Source: a candidate division LCP-89 bacterium B3_LCP
Lineage (GTDB): Bacteria > Electryoneota > B3-LCP
DNA: 64,000 bases
Direction: 5' to 3'
Assembly: GCA_005223185.1 (NCBI GenBank)
Contig: NJBN01000007.1
Location: 126,001 to 190,000 of the forward strand
Positions 55,675 through 64,000 of this stretch are shown one piece after another. The position numbers were made by a program, and so were the translations under genes. Numbering within the stretch: position 1 is the stretch's first letter; every line of letters begins with the position of its first letter. The notes beneath the pieces are model-generated. The model searched no databases. It was not told the DNA's origin and saw only the letters and a list, made by a program, of their open reading frames with translations.

Positions 55675-56856
55675 TTATTCGTATATCTGAGGTAAAAAAC
55701 TCACCCCTGCACCCGTTCCCCGTATTCCAAAATAATCCGCGATGGAAGCACCTAAATCTGCGAAGGATTTCCGCACGCCTATATCCACATCCGGCTTTAG
55801 TGACTTACCATAAATAATAATAGGAACATATTCACGGGAGTGGTCGGTAGAGATAGTAGTCGGATCACAACCGTGATCGGCAGTAAAAATTAGCATATCT
55901 TCCGGCTTTAAAGCTTCCAATAAAGTCGGTAGGAATTGATCAACCTCACGAAGTCCACTATAATAGCCGTCGGGGTCGTTGCGATGTCCCCAGAGCATAT
56001 CGAAGTCCACTAAATTTGTGAATATGAGACCGGTGCGTTCACTTTGAATTGCCTTAGTGGTTTCCTCCAATCCCTGCATATTGGATTTGGTATGAACAAC
56101 TTCGCTTAAACCCCTCCCTCCGAAGAGGTCATCTATCTTGCCAATCCCCAGGACTTCTATTCCTGCTTCAATCAGCAGGTCGAGCACAGTATTATCGGGC
56201 GCCTGCAGAGCGAAATCCTTGCGGTTAGTGGTGCGCACGAAATTGCCTTCTTCTCCCACAAAGGGCCGGGCGATTATCCTGCCCACAGCGTCCTTACCAT
56301 CCATTATGCGGCGGGCAGTCCGGCAGATTTCGTAGAGTTCGTCCAGCGGAACGATCTCTTCATGAGCAGCTAATTGCAGAACAGAATCCGCCGATGTGTA
56401 AAGGATGATCTCACCGGTGCGGACATGTTCACCGCCCAATTCTTTTATGATCTCCGTCCCGGAAGCAGGGTAGTTACCAATATACTGATGACCGGTTTCC
56501 TCCCTCAGACGGTTCACAATGCGTGCTGGAAAACCTTCCGGATAAGTCGGCTGCGCCCGGGATGCGACATGCCCCATCAGTTCCCAATGACCGGTAATAC
56601 TATCCTTTCCCGGCGCCTTTTCCGCCATCAGTCCGTAAGCCGCCGTGGCTTTCACCGTATCCGACAGCCCCGGTAGAGGGCTGATTTTGCCCAAGCCTAA
56701 AGCTTCGAAATTCGGCAATTGCAAACCACCAACGGCATATCCCAAATTGCGCAAGGTGTTTGACCCGATATCGCCATACTGATCAGCATCGGGCAGTTCT
56801 CCTATGCCAACGCTGTCCAGAATGATGACGATCAGGCGGCCGTTCGGCGGTTTCAA
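55675..56856 (-). CDS. deoB: Phosphopentomutase
   Basis: 393 aa alkaline-phosphatase-superfamily enzyme that interconverts (deoxy)ribose 1- and 5-phosphates. Metal and active-site motifs: VIILDSVGIGELPDADQYGD, GKDSITGHWELMG, NLVDFDMLWGHRNDP, FTADHGCDPTTISTDHSREYVPII. It overlaps the upstream zinc-ribbon gene by 4 bases. PgeF (60454-61179), a nucleoside phosphorylase relative, could supply its substrate, but this is conjecture. Confidence 0.97.
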   Translation of the reverse strand: MKPPNGRLIVIILDSVGIGELPDADQYGDIGSNTLRNLGYAVGGLQLPNFEALGLGKISPLPGLSDTVKATAAYGLMAEKAPGKDSITGHWELMGHVASRAQPTYPEGFPARIVNRLREETGHQYIGNYPASGTEIIKELGGEHVRTGEIILYTSADSVLQLAAHEEIVPLDELYEICRTARRIMDGKDAVGRIIARPFVGEEGNFVRTTNRKDFALQAPDNTVLDLLIEAGIEVLGIGKIDDLFGGRGLSEVVHTKSNMQGLEETTKAIQSERTGLIFTNLVDFDMLWGHRNDPDGYYSGLREVDQFLPTLLEALKPEDMLIFTADHGCDPTTISTDHSREYVPIIIYGKSLKPDVDIGVRKSFADLGASIADYFGIRGTGAGVSFLPQIYE

Positions 56857-57050
56857 CTCCCCATCAGTTCGGTATTACTGCACTTGCAGATCTTTTCCAT
56901 CCTGGGACGAAAGCGAAACTGACCTCCCGGTAACTGCACTGGATCAATCACCTTCACGTAACTTAAAGCAGCTCCGCAAACGGGACAGGTCTTCTGCTGT
57001 TTCAATTGAGCTTTGGCGACCTTCTCACCAAATGTCTGTGCTTTTGCCAT
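56853..57050 (-). CDS. Small zinc-ribbon protein coupled to deoB
   Basis: 65 aa. A CPVCG knuckle in the middle pairs with a C-terminal CKC, consistent with one zinc site; the N-terminus is a basic amphipathic helix (FGEKVAKAQLKQQ). The stop overlaps the deoB start (ATGA). No family name recognised. It looks real because of the overlap, the Cys pattern and an AGGAAT site before ATG 57050. Confidence 0.75.
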   Translation of the reverse strand: MAKAQTFGEKVAKAQLKQQKTCPVCGAALSYVKVIDPVQLPGGQFRFRPRMEKICKCSNTELMGS

Positions 57051-57166
57051 TTATTCCTCGGTTTTTTTATGTTCGTTATATACTGTCGGGGTCAGAGGCA
57101 CCATAGGCGCAAGCGACACCGATTACGGGAAAGATATAATATAACAAATAGACAGGCAAAGTCAAC

Positions 57167-57200
57167 AAAAAATCCGTCCATTCACAAATGGACGGATTTT
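57167..57200. terminator. Bidirectional rho-independent terminator
   Basis: AAAAAATCCGTCCATT-CACA-AATGGACGGATTTT: a perfect stem of more than 12 bp, with a T-run on the minus strand (TTTTTTG). It ends the holA-sigma-anti-sigma transcript and lies 117 bases upstream of the zinc-ribbon/deoB unit. Confidence 0.92.
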
Positions 57201-57223
57201 CAAATATTCGCTTATAATTCTAT

Positions 57224-57823
57224 TTAATTATCATCAGGAGTGGTTGATACCTGGTTTAACTGCCAGAAATCGTCTTCTACCGGAATGGGAATCGAATCCT
57301 GGCCCGCAGGTTCAGGAAGACGATGTTGAGAAGTGTCAATCTGAACATTATCGGCAGCTAACCAATCCTGGGAATAGTCTATGGGGGAGGTTTCTTCCAA
57401 CGTGGCGTCAGAAGCGCCATCCTGTAGGGATCGTTCAGCCGTAATTGAAGGGTCTGTCTGCAAGAAGCCGGGCTGATGATTGCCTTGCTGCAGAAACAGA
57501 AAACCACAAATTAAGGCTAAAGCAAAACCTGAAGCCACAGAGGCAAAACGTGGTAGTAAACTCGCATTAAAACTTGGCTTCTTCTGCCCGCTTTCTATCC
57601 GGTTGATCTCTCGTTTGAGATTCGTCCAGAAATAGGGAGGCGTTTTCATTTCCGGCAAGGTTCGCAAGGCATCCCTTACCAAATGCTGGGATTGGGTGTA
57701 AAGTCTGCAAGCAGGGCAGGTGGTCAGGTGTTCTTCCAGCGCCTTCGCCTTTGAAGAATCTAATTGACCTCCGGAGAAGTCCTCATATCCTCTCTCGAAA
57801 TCTTCGCAGCTTACTTTCATCAT
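57224..57823 (-). CDS. Anti-sigma factor with zinc-finger domain
   Basis: 199 aa. The N-terminal zinc-binding anti-sigma domain has Cys5 and the HLTTCPAC (HX3CX2C) motif, typical of ZAS/RsrA-like factors. One membrane helix (VASGFALALICGFLFLQ, about 90-108) and a Pro/Ser/Asp-rich periplasmic tail follow. It probably binds and inhibits the ECF sigma factor encoded upstream (156-base gap). Release could involve RseP (21734-22813). Confidence 0.9.
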   Translation of the reverse strand: MMKVSCEDFERGYEDFSGGQLDSSKAKALEEHLTTCPACRLYTQSQHLVRDALRTLPEMKTPPYFWTNLKREINRIESGQKKPSFNASLLPRFASVASGFALALICGFLFLQQGNHQPGFLQTDPSITAERSLQDGASDATLEETSPIDYSQDWLAADNVQIDTSQHRLPEPAGQDSIPIPVEDDFWQLNQVSTTPDDN

Positions 57824-57978
57824 AGAATCAGTCTCACGTCAATCCATATCGGTGTTTTTTTGCCTGTATTGCCTCCACCGTTTTTCAGGGATCCACTTAT
57901 TTGAACACCTCCAGATCGGTCAGGGTTCCCGAATTTATTAAATTATTTCCCTCAATTTCCTTTAGTTTATGAATAATT

Positions 57979-58587
57979 CTACAGCCGTCCTTTGAGTTTC
58001 TTCTGAATTTGCGTCCTTCCGCGATTGACGCGTGATTTCACGGTTCCCAGAGGAACTTTCAATATATTACTGATCTCTTCATAGGAAAGATCCTGAACGT
58101 CCCGCAGGATTATCACTTCCCGAAAATAGACCGGCAATGTGGTGATCGCCTTCATTACTTGTTCTTTGTTGATCTTTCTCTCCACCTGTTTTTCAACGTC
58201 GATACTTGTATCTGGGATTTCATAATCCTTCTCGGTATCTCCGCGCTGTGATATGGAGAAGAAATTTCTGATCTTCCTACGGCGAAGTTCAGTTCTGGCT
58301 AAGTTTCCCGCAATGGTATAGATCCAGGTGGAAAAACGTGCAATTTCCCGGTATCGATGTTTATTTCTGTAAACCCGTAGGAAAGTTTCCTGAACAATAT
58401 CTTCTGCCGCTATGCGGTCATTTAGGAGTCGCCCCACGAAATTGATCAACTGCCCCTGATATCTGTAAACGATCTCCTCAAAAGCAGACAGATCACCATT
58501 TTGAAAGTCGGCGATAAGTCTCTCATCGGTTATCCGCTCAGAATTTGTCTTGGGGATAATGATGTTTTTTATCACTTTATCGGTCAT
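57979..58587 (-). CDS. ECF-family RNA polymerase sigma factor (RpoE-like)
   Basis: 202 aa. Region 2: EEIVYRYQGQLINFVGRLL, DIVQETFLRVYRN, FSTWIYTIAGNLARTELRRRK. Region 4: LPVYFREVIILRDVQDLSYEEISNILKVPLGTVKSRVNRGR. It is paired with the anti-sigma gene downstream. The start overlaps the holA stop (ATGA), so basal expression comes from the holA transcript; no autoregulatory promoter was identified. Confidence 0.95.
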   Translation of the reverse strand: MTDKVIKNIIIPKTNSERITDERLIADFQNGDLSAFEEIVYRYQGQLINFVGRLLNDRIAAEDIVQETFLRVYRNKHRYREIARFSTWIYTIAGNLARTELRRRKIRNFFSISQRGDTEKDYEIPDTSIDVEKQVERKINKEQVMKAITTLPVYFREVIILRDVQDLSYEEISNILKVPLGTVKSRVNRGRTQIQKKLKGRL

Positions 58588-59612
58588 GGTTGTAATAATT
58601 TTTCTGTGAGAGTCTGCAGGATGAAATCATCCTGCACGGCAGAAGTTTTTCGTTGTCTATCCGCTTCTTCAATAATCTCCAGAGACCGTCCCAGTTCTCC
58701 TCTGGAATAATTGGGAAGATATTTTCTGTACCGGTTCAGAAGAAAAGTGGGCCAAATGGCAAGATTCTGCTGCCACTTCCCAAACGGAACCTTCCTTTCC
58801 TGTAGATACTTCATCCGAAACATAGCCCAGATCTGCCGGTAAAGCATATGGAATAGCGAGCCTATTTCCACTTTTCCACGGAGCAATTGTTCACAGGTGT
58901 CACGCGTTTCGATCCGATTCCGGTCGCCGATAGCTTGCAGCAGTTTATAAATATTAACTTCGCGCGTAAAGACCGTACATTGCTCCACATCCTCCAAATC
59001 AATAGTTTTCTTGTCGCCTGAGTAGAAAACCAGCACTTCCATCTTCGATAGTAATTCGCGTAACCCGGGATTGGTCTGAGTTAGAATCCTTTCGATGGCA
59101 GCATCGGAAAGTTCCTTGCTAAATCCAGAAGCGAAATCCTTGAGGTGCATTTGCAATTCTGCGGGTTTTACTTCGGGGAATGTCACACAAATGCTTTTTT
59201 CTAGCAGTTGTTTAAAAAAAGCATTACGCAGATCAGGGTTCTCTTCGATTAAAATGAGCGTTAAATCCGGCGCTGGTTCCTGGACGTTAGATTCTATCAG
59301 TTTAATTACGGACTTATTACGAAGAACCTTATTTAGCTTCTTAAGAACGACAACGCGGCGTGAAGGAATCAGAGGAATTGCGGTCAAAGCATCAGCGAAA
59401 AGGGGCCAGTCCATTCCATCTGCATCAGCGTGAAAGACCGACCAGTTGAAATCCTCCGATGATTGGTCAATGGCGGCTTCCTTAATCCGTTCCAGTGCGC
59501 GATCGATTAACACACCCTCAGGACCGAAGAGGAAATACGTTGAATCAATCTGTCCTCCTTCGACTCGCTTAAGGAACGAAGTGTAAGTCAACGTGTTTGC
59601 GGGTGCGTACAT
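58584..59612 (-). CDS. holA: DNA polymerase III subunit delta
   Basis: 342 aa clamp-loader subunit. Characteristic pattern: TYFLFGPEGVLIDRALERIKEAA at the N-terminus, RRVVVLKKLNKVLRN, and a C-terminal helical collar (NIYKLLQAIGDRNRIETRDTCEQLL, LFHMLYRQIWAMFRMK). Standard length. In one run with the ECF sigma gene. Confidence 0.92.
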   Translation of the reverse strand: MYAPANTLTYTSFLKRVEGGQIDSTYFLFGPEGVLIDRALERIKEAAIDQSSEDFNWSVFHADADGMDWPLFADALTAIPLIPSRRVVVLKKLNKVLRNKSVIKLIESNVQEPAPDLTLILIEENPDLRNAFFKQLLEKSICVTFPEVKPAELQMHLKDFASGFSKELSDAAIERILTQTNPGLRELLSKMEVLVFYSGDKKTIDLEDVEQCTVFTREVNIYKLLQAIGDRNRIETRDTCEQLLRGKVEIGSLFHMLYRQIWAMFRMKYLQERKVPFGKWQQNLAIWPTFLLNRYRKYLPNYSRGELGRSLEIIEEADRQRKTSAVQDDFILQTLTEKLLQP

Positions 59613-59639
59613 AGTATAAAAAGTATCTCTGTGGCTAAT

Positions 59640-60428
59640 TTAGGTTAGGAGTAATCCCAGCAGACCGACAACGAACAGATAGATGGAAAACTTCCATAGT
59701 TTTCTCTTAATGACCATTTTCATCAGGATATCGATAGCCAGATAACCGGAATAAAATGCAGTTAGGGCAGCTAAAGAATATGGTAGATAATCTTGTGCGC
59801 CTATATTAACAATTTCCCCGAATTCCAAAATGGTCGCACCCATAATCGCGGGTACGGACAGTAAGAATGAGAACCGGGCAGCTATTTGGGGATTCAACCC
59901 GCTGAACAACCCCATCGAAATAGTTGATCCCGACCGGGAAATCCCGGGAATTATGGCTAATCCCTGAACTATTCCGACCATTATTGCACGCGGAACGGTC
60001 AACCTACTCCGGGATGAATTGACTTTCACGCGCACTCGGTCCGAAGCGATGAGGATTATCGCTGTTACCCACAGCATAACTGCAGTCAGTTTGGGCGTGG
60101 CAAAGATCGCTTCAAACTGCTCTCTAAAGGTAAAACCGATGATTGCAGTGGGAACGGTTCCAATGGCAATCATTAAAAGCCAGCGGCGACCATCAATATT
60201 ATCATCCGATCTGGCCAATGCAGAGCTAAAAATGCTTAAGATATCTTTGCGAAAATATAAAACTACTGCAAACAGCGTAGCCAGATGAACCAGTACGTCA
60301 AAGGCTAAGTTGGGACCGTGAAATCCCAGCAGATGTTGCGACAATACTAAATGTCCGGAACTGGAAACAGGTAGAAATTCGGTTAATCCCTGAATAAGTC
60401 CCAATAGTATAGCCGAAAGAATATCCAT
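59640..60428 (-). CDS. uppP: Undecaprenyl-diphosphatase (BacA/UppP)
   Basis: 262 aa polytopic membrane enzyme that recycles undecaprenyl diphosphate to the monophosphate. Signatures: GLIQGLTEFLPVSSSGHLVLSQHLLG and GLAIIPGISRSGSTISMGL. About eight helices. Spaced 27 bases from holA. Functionally linked to UppS in this window. Confidence 0.97.
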   Translation of the reverse strand: MDILSAILLGLIQGLTEFLPVSSSGHLVLSQHLLGFHGPNLAFDVLVHLATLFAVVLYFRKDILSIFSSALARSDDNIDGRRWLLMIAIGTVPTAIIGFTFREQFEAIFATPKLTAVMLWVTAIILIASDRVRVKVNSSRSRLTVPRAIMVGIVQGLAIIPGISRSGSTISMGLFSGLNPQIAARFSFLLSVPAIMGATILEFGEIVNIGAQDYLPYSLAALTAFYSGYLAIDILMKMVIKRKLWKFSIYLFVVGLLGLLLT

Positions 60429-60453
60429 TTAATTTGTTAATATCTTTTAGGAA

Positions 60454-61179
60454 TCAGGCTTTATTTATACCGATCATTGCGGTCATTCTGCCTGTATCAG
60501 AACCATCTCTTCGGTAGCTGAAGAAGATATCAGGTTGACAGCTTGTGCAGGAAGGATCGGAAAAAATGGATTCTTCTTCCAAACCCGCACCCAAAAGCTG
60601 GCGATAATTGGCTTCTCTGATGTCTAAATAATGACGTCCATCAGAATGCGTATCGACACACGCTGGATCGAACTTATCCGCAACTTCAGACCCCACTTGA
60701 TAGCAGGATTGACATACACAAGGACCTAAGAGCGCGCCGATTTGCGCTGGTAGTACATTATAAGTCTCCGATAGACTCTTGACGCCCTCCCCGGCAATGT
60801 TCCCAACACTTCCTCTCCAGCCTGCGTGCAGCAGTGCAATATATTTTCCTTTCTTATCCCAGAGATAGATGGGCAGGCAATCAGCAACCCTGATCGTCAG
60901 CATCACTTCAGGAGCATCGGTCATCACGCCATCTACTCCGTAAACATAATTCCTCTCACCCGCGGGTGCGACCTTATTGCCATGCACCTGTTCTGCCATA
61001 ATAACAAAAGTTTTCGGAATGCGCAGAACAGTTGCCAAACGCCATCCCAATGCTTCATCGTGGGCCCTGCTACGCCTTTCTGAGAAAGCCCGCAGGGACA
61101 GCACCGGAATTATGTTCTTGGGACACAAATCGTAGTATCGGCGATATTCCGTCTCGCTAAAATAATCTGCAGTTATCAT
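60454..61179 (-). CDS. pgeF: Multi-copper polyphenol oxidase-like / purine nucleoside phosphorylase PgeF (YfiH family)
   Basis: 241 aa. Zinc-site motifs of the LACC1/YfiH family: VRVADCLPIYLWD, ALLHAGWRGSVGNIAGEGV, and GPCVCQSCYQVG. Family members act as purine nucleoside phosphorylase/adenosine deaminase and have been linked to peptidoglycan editing. Its start overlaps the larE stop by 4 bases. Confidence 0.95.
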   Translation of the reverse strand: MITADYFSETEYRRYYDLCPKNIIPVLSLRAFSERRSRAHDEALGWRLATVLRIPKTFVIMAEQVHGNKVAPAGERNYVYGVDGVMTDAPEVMLTIRVADCLPIYLWDKKGKYIALLHAGWRGSVGNIAGEGVKSLSETYNVLPAQIGALLGPCVCQSCYQVGSEVADKFDPACVDTHSDGRHYLDIREANYRQLLGAGLEEESIFSDPSCTSCQPDIFFSYRRDGSDTGRMTAMIGINKA

Positions 61180-62006
61180 ATTAAAGTTTTGGTAGATTGA
61201 GCTATCCCTTCGTTCATGCTGCCGGTGCGATAGCCTTCAAGATCAACGGTGATGTAGTTATACCCCGCATCCTTCAATATATGGACCAGATCTTCTTTGA
61301 TATTATCTTCGAAAAGTCTTGGTAGTTCATCAGGTGCGAGTTCTATGCGCGCCATATCCCCATAATGCCTCACCCGAACCAAGCGGAAACCGCGCTCGAA
61401 AAAAGCATTCTCCGCCGTTTCCACTTTCCGAAGAGCTTCCGGGGTTATCTCTGTACCGTAGGGAAAGCGGGAAGCCAAACATGCAAATGAGGGCAGATCC
61501 CAGGTTTCCAATCCCAGTTCCCGGGAACGTTCACGAATGTCAGCTTTGGTCATCCCGCACTGACGTAGAGGGCTGATTACACCCAGCTCACTCAAAGCCT
61601 TCATCCCGGGGCGATGGTCTCCCAGGTCATCCAAATTAGACCCATCAGCCACGTGGTTTATTCCTTCCGCCTGAGCACGCTGAATTAACTTATCAAACAG
61701 CGTAGTTTTACAGTAATAACACCGATCAGTTGGATTGGATGTGAAATCCTCACAATCCATTTCATCCGTCTCGATGGTGAAAATGCGTATGCCCAATTCC
61801 TGCCCCATGCGAGAAGCACGCTGATGTTCCCTCTGAGGATAGGTAGGTGATACTGCGATGACGCCAATAGCATTATCCCTTAACTCTTCTGATGCTACTT
61901 TCAGGAGATAGCTGGAATCGACGCCACCGGAAAAAGCAACGGCTAAATCGCCGTTTTCACGCAGCATCAAGCGGAGTTCATTCTCTTTTTCCAGAGGTGT
62001 TCTCAT
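61176..62006 (-). CDS. larE: ATP-dependent sacrificial sulfur transferase LarE
   Basis: 276 aa. PP-loop VAFSGGVDSSYLLKVA (about 23-38). Cys96 and Cys99 (DRCYYCKTTLF) and Cys176 (ACLASRFPYG) are present; position 176 matches the sulfur-donating Cys of the Lactobacillus enzyme, and a CxxC plus third Cys suits the cluster-bearing form. It makes the nickel-pincer cofactor from P2CMN. larB, larC and a larA target are not in the window. Coupled to the downstream pgeF and overlapping the upstream binding-protein gene. Confidence 0.93.
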   Translation of the reverse strand: MRTPLEKENELRLMLRENGDLAVAFSGGVDSSYLLKVASEELRDNAIGVIAVSPTYPQREHQRASRMGQELGIRIFTIETDEMDCEDFTSNPTDRCYYCKTTLFDKLIQRAQAEGINHVADGSNLDDLGDHRPGMKALSELGVISPLRQCGMTKADIRERSRELGLETWDLPSFACLASRFPYGTEITPEALRKVETAENAFFERGFRLVRVRHYGDMARIELAPDELPRLFEDNIKEDLVHILKDAGYNYITVDLEGYRTGSMNEGIAQSTKTLI

Positions 62007-63784
62007 TTATACAAACTAACCGTTTCTTCAGGACTGCGTAGCTGATGAAATTCTCCATCTTGGAACGTTAAGACATACATGGAGAGATTGACATGTCCCT
62101 CTTCGGAAAAGTGCATGGAGATCCTCTCCCCATCGAATGATGAAATTGCGCCCAAACGTTTGCTGATCTCCATTGCATTCAAATAACCTGCACCCCTGAA
62201 AACTTCAGCAAGGTAATTAAACGCATCCCATCCGATTATATTCCATTGGTTCGCTACTGGTGCAGGGTAGTCGCTGTATTCCTTCATGAAACCGGAACCG
62301 GTCTGCAGTTCAGGCGGCGACTTGAAGTGAGCGGGAAAGATAATTCCATTATAATACCGCCAGTCCTTTTCCAGGGATATTTGATCCAAGCAATTGGAAC
62401 TGCACACTATGTAGCCATGAAAGCCGCTAGCGGCTATTTGCGGAGCCAAATAGGATATCTCTTCACCCTGAATGGGCACGTACAAGGCGTCGAAGTAATT
62501 AATCGGTGATATATAAACTTCTAACAGTGAATCCAGAAAGGAGACCTCTAATACTGAATCAATCTCAGCTTCAAGTTCTTCTTCAACTTCTTCATCTTTA
62601 TCTGCATCCCATTCGATGAATTCTAATATCTCCTCCTCTGTCAGTAACGTATCACCTAACGCATAAGCACCGATCTCTTTCAGAGCATCTAACTGCCTTT
62701 TATAATTAGTCGCTCCCCGGTAATACCACTGTACAGAATCTATTTCACCGCCTAAAGACGAAAAAAGTAATTCAAATCCTTCTGACCGCGTTTTCCCGCT
62801 TTCGTTAGCCGGAGCTAATATAGCAGCGCGTTCAGAATCGTATTCATTACACAACAGCGCCGCGCATACTGCACCTTCACGAAAAGCACCGGGCATAAGT
62901 TGAAAGATATTCTGACCAATATCTGTGAAATCGGCATGCTGGATGTATGGCACTATCTGCGGCACACCAGTCTCTGAAGTTACACCCGCTATCGCTGCGG
63001 TACACTCATCTGACAGATCACCAATTATAACGCTGACTTCTTCATCGTGTATCAAGGCGCGAACTGCCTTGACCGCTTCTTCAACCTGACCTTCACTGTC
63101 CCTAACGATGAGTTCTAATCCCATGGAACTGGAAACGTTCGAATGGGAATGCGCCGCTTCCAGACCATCTAACACTCCTTGACCAGCCACAGCGTTTCTG
63201 CCGCTCAGATCCAATATTAGTCCAATCTTCAGTGAAGGCTTATACCCACGCATTACCGCTTGAAGTTCACGCTTGATCTGCGGCAACTTCACCCAACGCA
63301 GGATTTCTTCGCATTCCCGTGTGCCTAAATGCGCTTCGAAGAGTCCTGCCAGTTTCTCCCGCGCTAACAGTTCCAGTTCATTGTCTCGCGTTATCTGCGC
63401 ACATGTCAACAGGTACATAGCGCTATCGAAGTAGTTCTTTTTACGGAATTCAACCTGGGCAAGAACGTATTTCCCATGTGCTTCATAGCGGCTGTTGGGG
63501 AATTTCTGGATCAGTTCCTTAGCCGATATCTCCGCAAATTCTAACTTTTTCAGGCTGAGATAGCACTTCGCCAACAATAGTCGTGCGGAACTTTCATAAC
63601 CCGAAATCCCGGCTTCTATTAAACCTTTCAGATCAACTACAGCGGCTTTATATCGTCCTTTTTCGTACTTATCCTGAGCGGACAGCCAGAGTGCTTCATC
63701 GCCAGTTCCAGCGCTACTCAAACTTGTCAGGAGCAGCAAAACTGCCAACATTATCAAGGGAAACGTATGTTTTCTATACATCAT
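62003..63784 (-). CDS. Periplasmic-binding-type protein with N-terminal TPR region (LpoA-like / ABC substrate-binding fold)
   Basis: 593 aa. Signal peptide (1-25), TPR-like region (about 30-180, GRYKAAVVDLKGLIEAG, RLLLAKCYLSLKKLEFAEISAKELI), then a type-I periplasmic-binding domain (KIGLILDLSGRNAVAGQGVLDGLEAA, VIIGDLSDECTAAIAGVTSETGVPQI). An acidic insert (about 385-415, DADKDEEVEEELEAEID) interrupts the domain. The same TPR-plus-PBP arrangement is seen in LpoA, the activator of PBP1A, and in some ABC receptors; no ABC transporter genes adjoin. Stop overlaps larE start. Confidence 0.85.
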   Translation of the reverse strand: MMYRKHTFPLIMLAVLLLLTSLSSAGTGDEALWLSAQDKYEKGRYKAAVVDLKGLIEAGISGYESSARLLLAKCYLSLKKLEFAEISAKELIQKFPNSRYEAHGKYVLAQVEFRKKNYFDSAMYLLTCAQITRDNELELLAREKLAGLFEAHLGTRECEEILRWVKLPQIKRELQAVMRGYKPSLKIGLILDLSGRNAVAGQGVLDGLEAAHSHSNVSSSMGLELIVRDSEGQVEEAVKAVRALIHDEEVSVIIGDLSDECTAAIAGVTSETGVPQIVPYIQHADFTDIGQNIFQLMPGAFREGAVCAALLCNEYDSERAAILAPANESGKTRSEGFELLFSSLGGEIDSVQWYYRGATNYKRQLDALKEIGAYALGDTLLTEEEILEFIEWDADKDEEVEEELEAEIDSVLEVSFLDSLLEVYISPINYFDALYVPIQGEEISYLAPQIAASGFHGYIVCSSNCLDQISLEKDWRYYNGIIFPAHFKSPPELQTGSGFMKEYSDYPAPVANQWNIIGWDAFNYLAEVFRGAGYLNAMEISKRLGAISSFDGERISMHFSEEGHVNLSMYVLTFQDGEFHQLRSPEETVSLYK

Positions 63785-63786
63785 AC

Positions 63787-64000
63787 CTATTCTACGGTTA
63801 CGCTTTTTGCCAGGTTACGCGGCTGATCAACGTCGCATCCGCGCATCACCGCGATATGATAAGCCAGAAGCTGCAAGGGGATTACAGCCAAGATTGGCAT
63901 TAAAAAATTCATAGTGCGTGGTATTTCAATGGTGAAGTCGGCTTTGCTCTTCATCTCCTTATCCCCTTCAGTGCAGATTGCTATCACCGTCCCCTGCCTC
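63787..64000 (-). CDS. glmS: Glutamine-fructose-6-phosphate aminotransferase, C-terminal part (runs off right edge)
   Basis: About 70 C-terminal residues remain, ending in the GlmS hallmark [23 protein letters not shown], preceded by PLQLLAYH. It makes glucosamine 6-phosphate, the source of UDP-GlcNAc for peptidoglycan and lipid A. The start lies beyond the window. Confidence 0.95.
   Translation of the reverse strand, partial: RQGTVIAICTEGDKEMKSKADFTIEIPRTMNFLMPILAVIPLQLLAYHIAVMRGCDVDQPRNLAKSVTVE

Overview
The window is a gene-dense stretch (about 57 protein genes, one tRNA) from a Gram-negative, lipid A-making, probably flagellated bacterium. Evidence for two membranes: BamA, TamB, Skp, LpxA/C/D, ADP-heptose enzymes and TonB-dependent receptors. 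An LpxC-FabZ fusion and a secreted beta-propeller protein with a C-terminal 'NSPNPFN...' sorting-type domain point to the Fibrobacteres-Chlorobi-Bacteroidetes (FCB) superphylum or a related candidate phylum. However, a consensus sigma70 promoter (TTGACA-N17-TATATT) and a consensus sigma28 promoter argue against Bacteroidetes proper. The exact phylum cannot be fixed from sequence reading alone. Almost everything is transcribed on the minus strand; only a MerR-flagellin pair and one secreted protein are on the plus strand.

Layout, in window order. 1-5.4 kb: a TPR fragment, then a cobalamin-riboswitch-headed B12 uptake unit (ECF S component, a plug-degenerate outer-membrane barrel, a BtuB-like receptor), interrupted by a MITE-like repeat. 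5.4-9.8 kb: the ffh-rpsP-khpA-rimM-trmD-rplS translation cluster, in which ribosomal protein S16 carries a 250-residue repetitive tail. 9.8-11.6 kb: the two separated halves of ADP-heptose synthesis (hldE kinase and adenylyltransferase), flanking tRNA-Val(CAC). 11.7-13.1 kb: a sigma28 promoter, a MerR-type regulator and a flagellin. 13.1-17.3 kb: rplM-rpsI-rpsB-tsf-pyrH-frr and a ferredoxin. 17.5-24 kb: dxr-rseP-TPR lipoprotein-LolB-like lipoprotein and two glycosyltransferases. 24-36.8 kb: an outer-membrane biogenesis block (GlcE-like protein, tamB, bamA, skp, lpxD, lpxC-fabZ, lpxA, lipoate ligase-like protein, small OM barrel). 36.9-39.8 kb: uppS, TPR lipoprotein, mtnA. 40-42 kb: the secreted SBBP/sorting-domain protein, split by a one-base frameshift and carrying palindromic insertions. 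42.2-52.9 kb: sugar kinase, argS, rsfS, LytR_C protein, glmU-like nucleotidyltransferase, panC, panB, mnmA, hydrolase, cysteine desulfurase, rdgB. 53-54 kb: an isolated pair of bacterial microcompartment vertex (EutN/CcmL) genes beside a palindrome-dense spacer. 54-64 kb: transglutaminase-like secreted protein, deoB with a small zinc ribbon, anti-sigma/ECF sigma pair, holA, uppP, pgeF, larE, a periplasmic-binding lipoprotein-type protein and the 3' end of glmS.

Most of the window is housekeeping. The points most worth following are: the B12 unit with its two receptors, the sigma28 promoter that places a MerR regulator in the motility regulon, the orphan EutN pair, the long repetitive tail on S16, palindromic elements that have entered a reading frame, and two essential-type genes (rsfS, mnmA) whose conserved N-termini have no ATG/GTG/TTG start.
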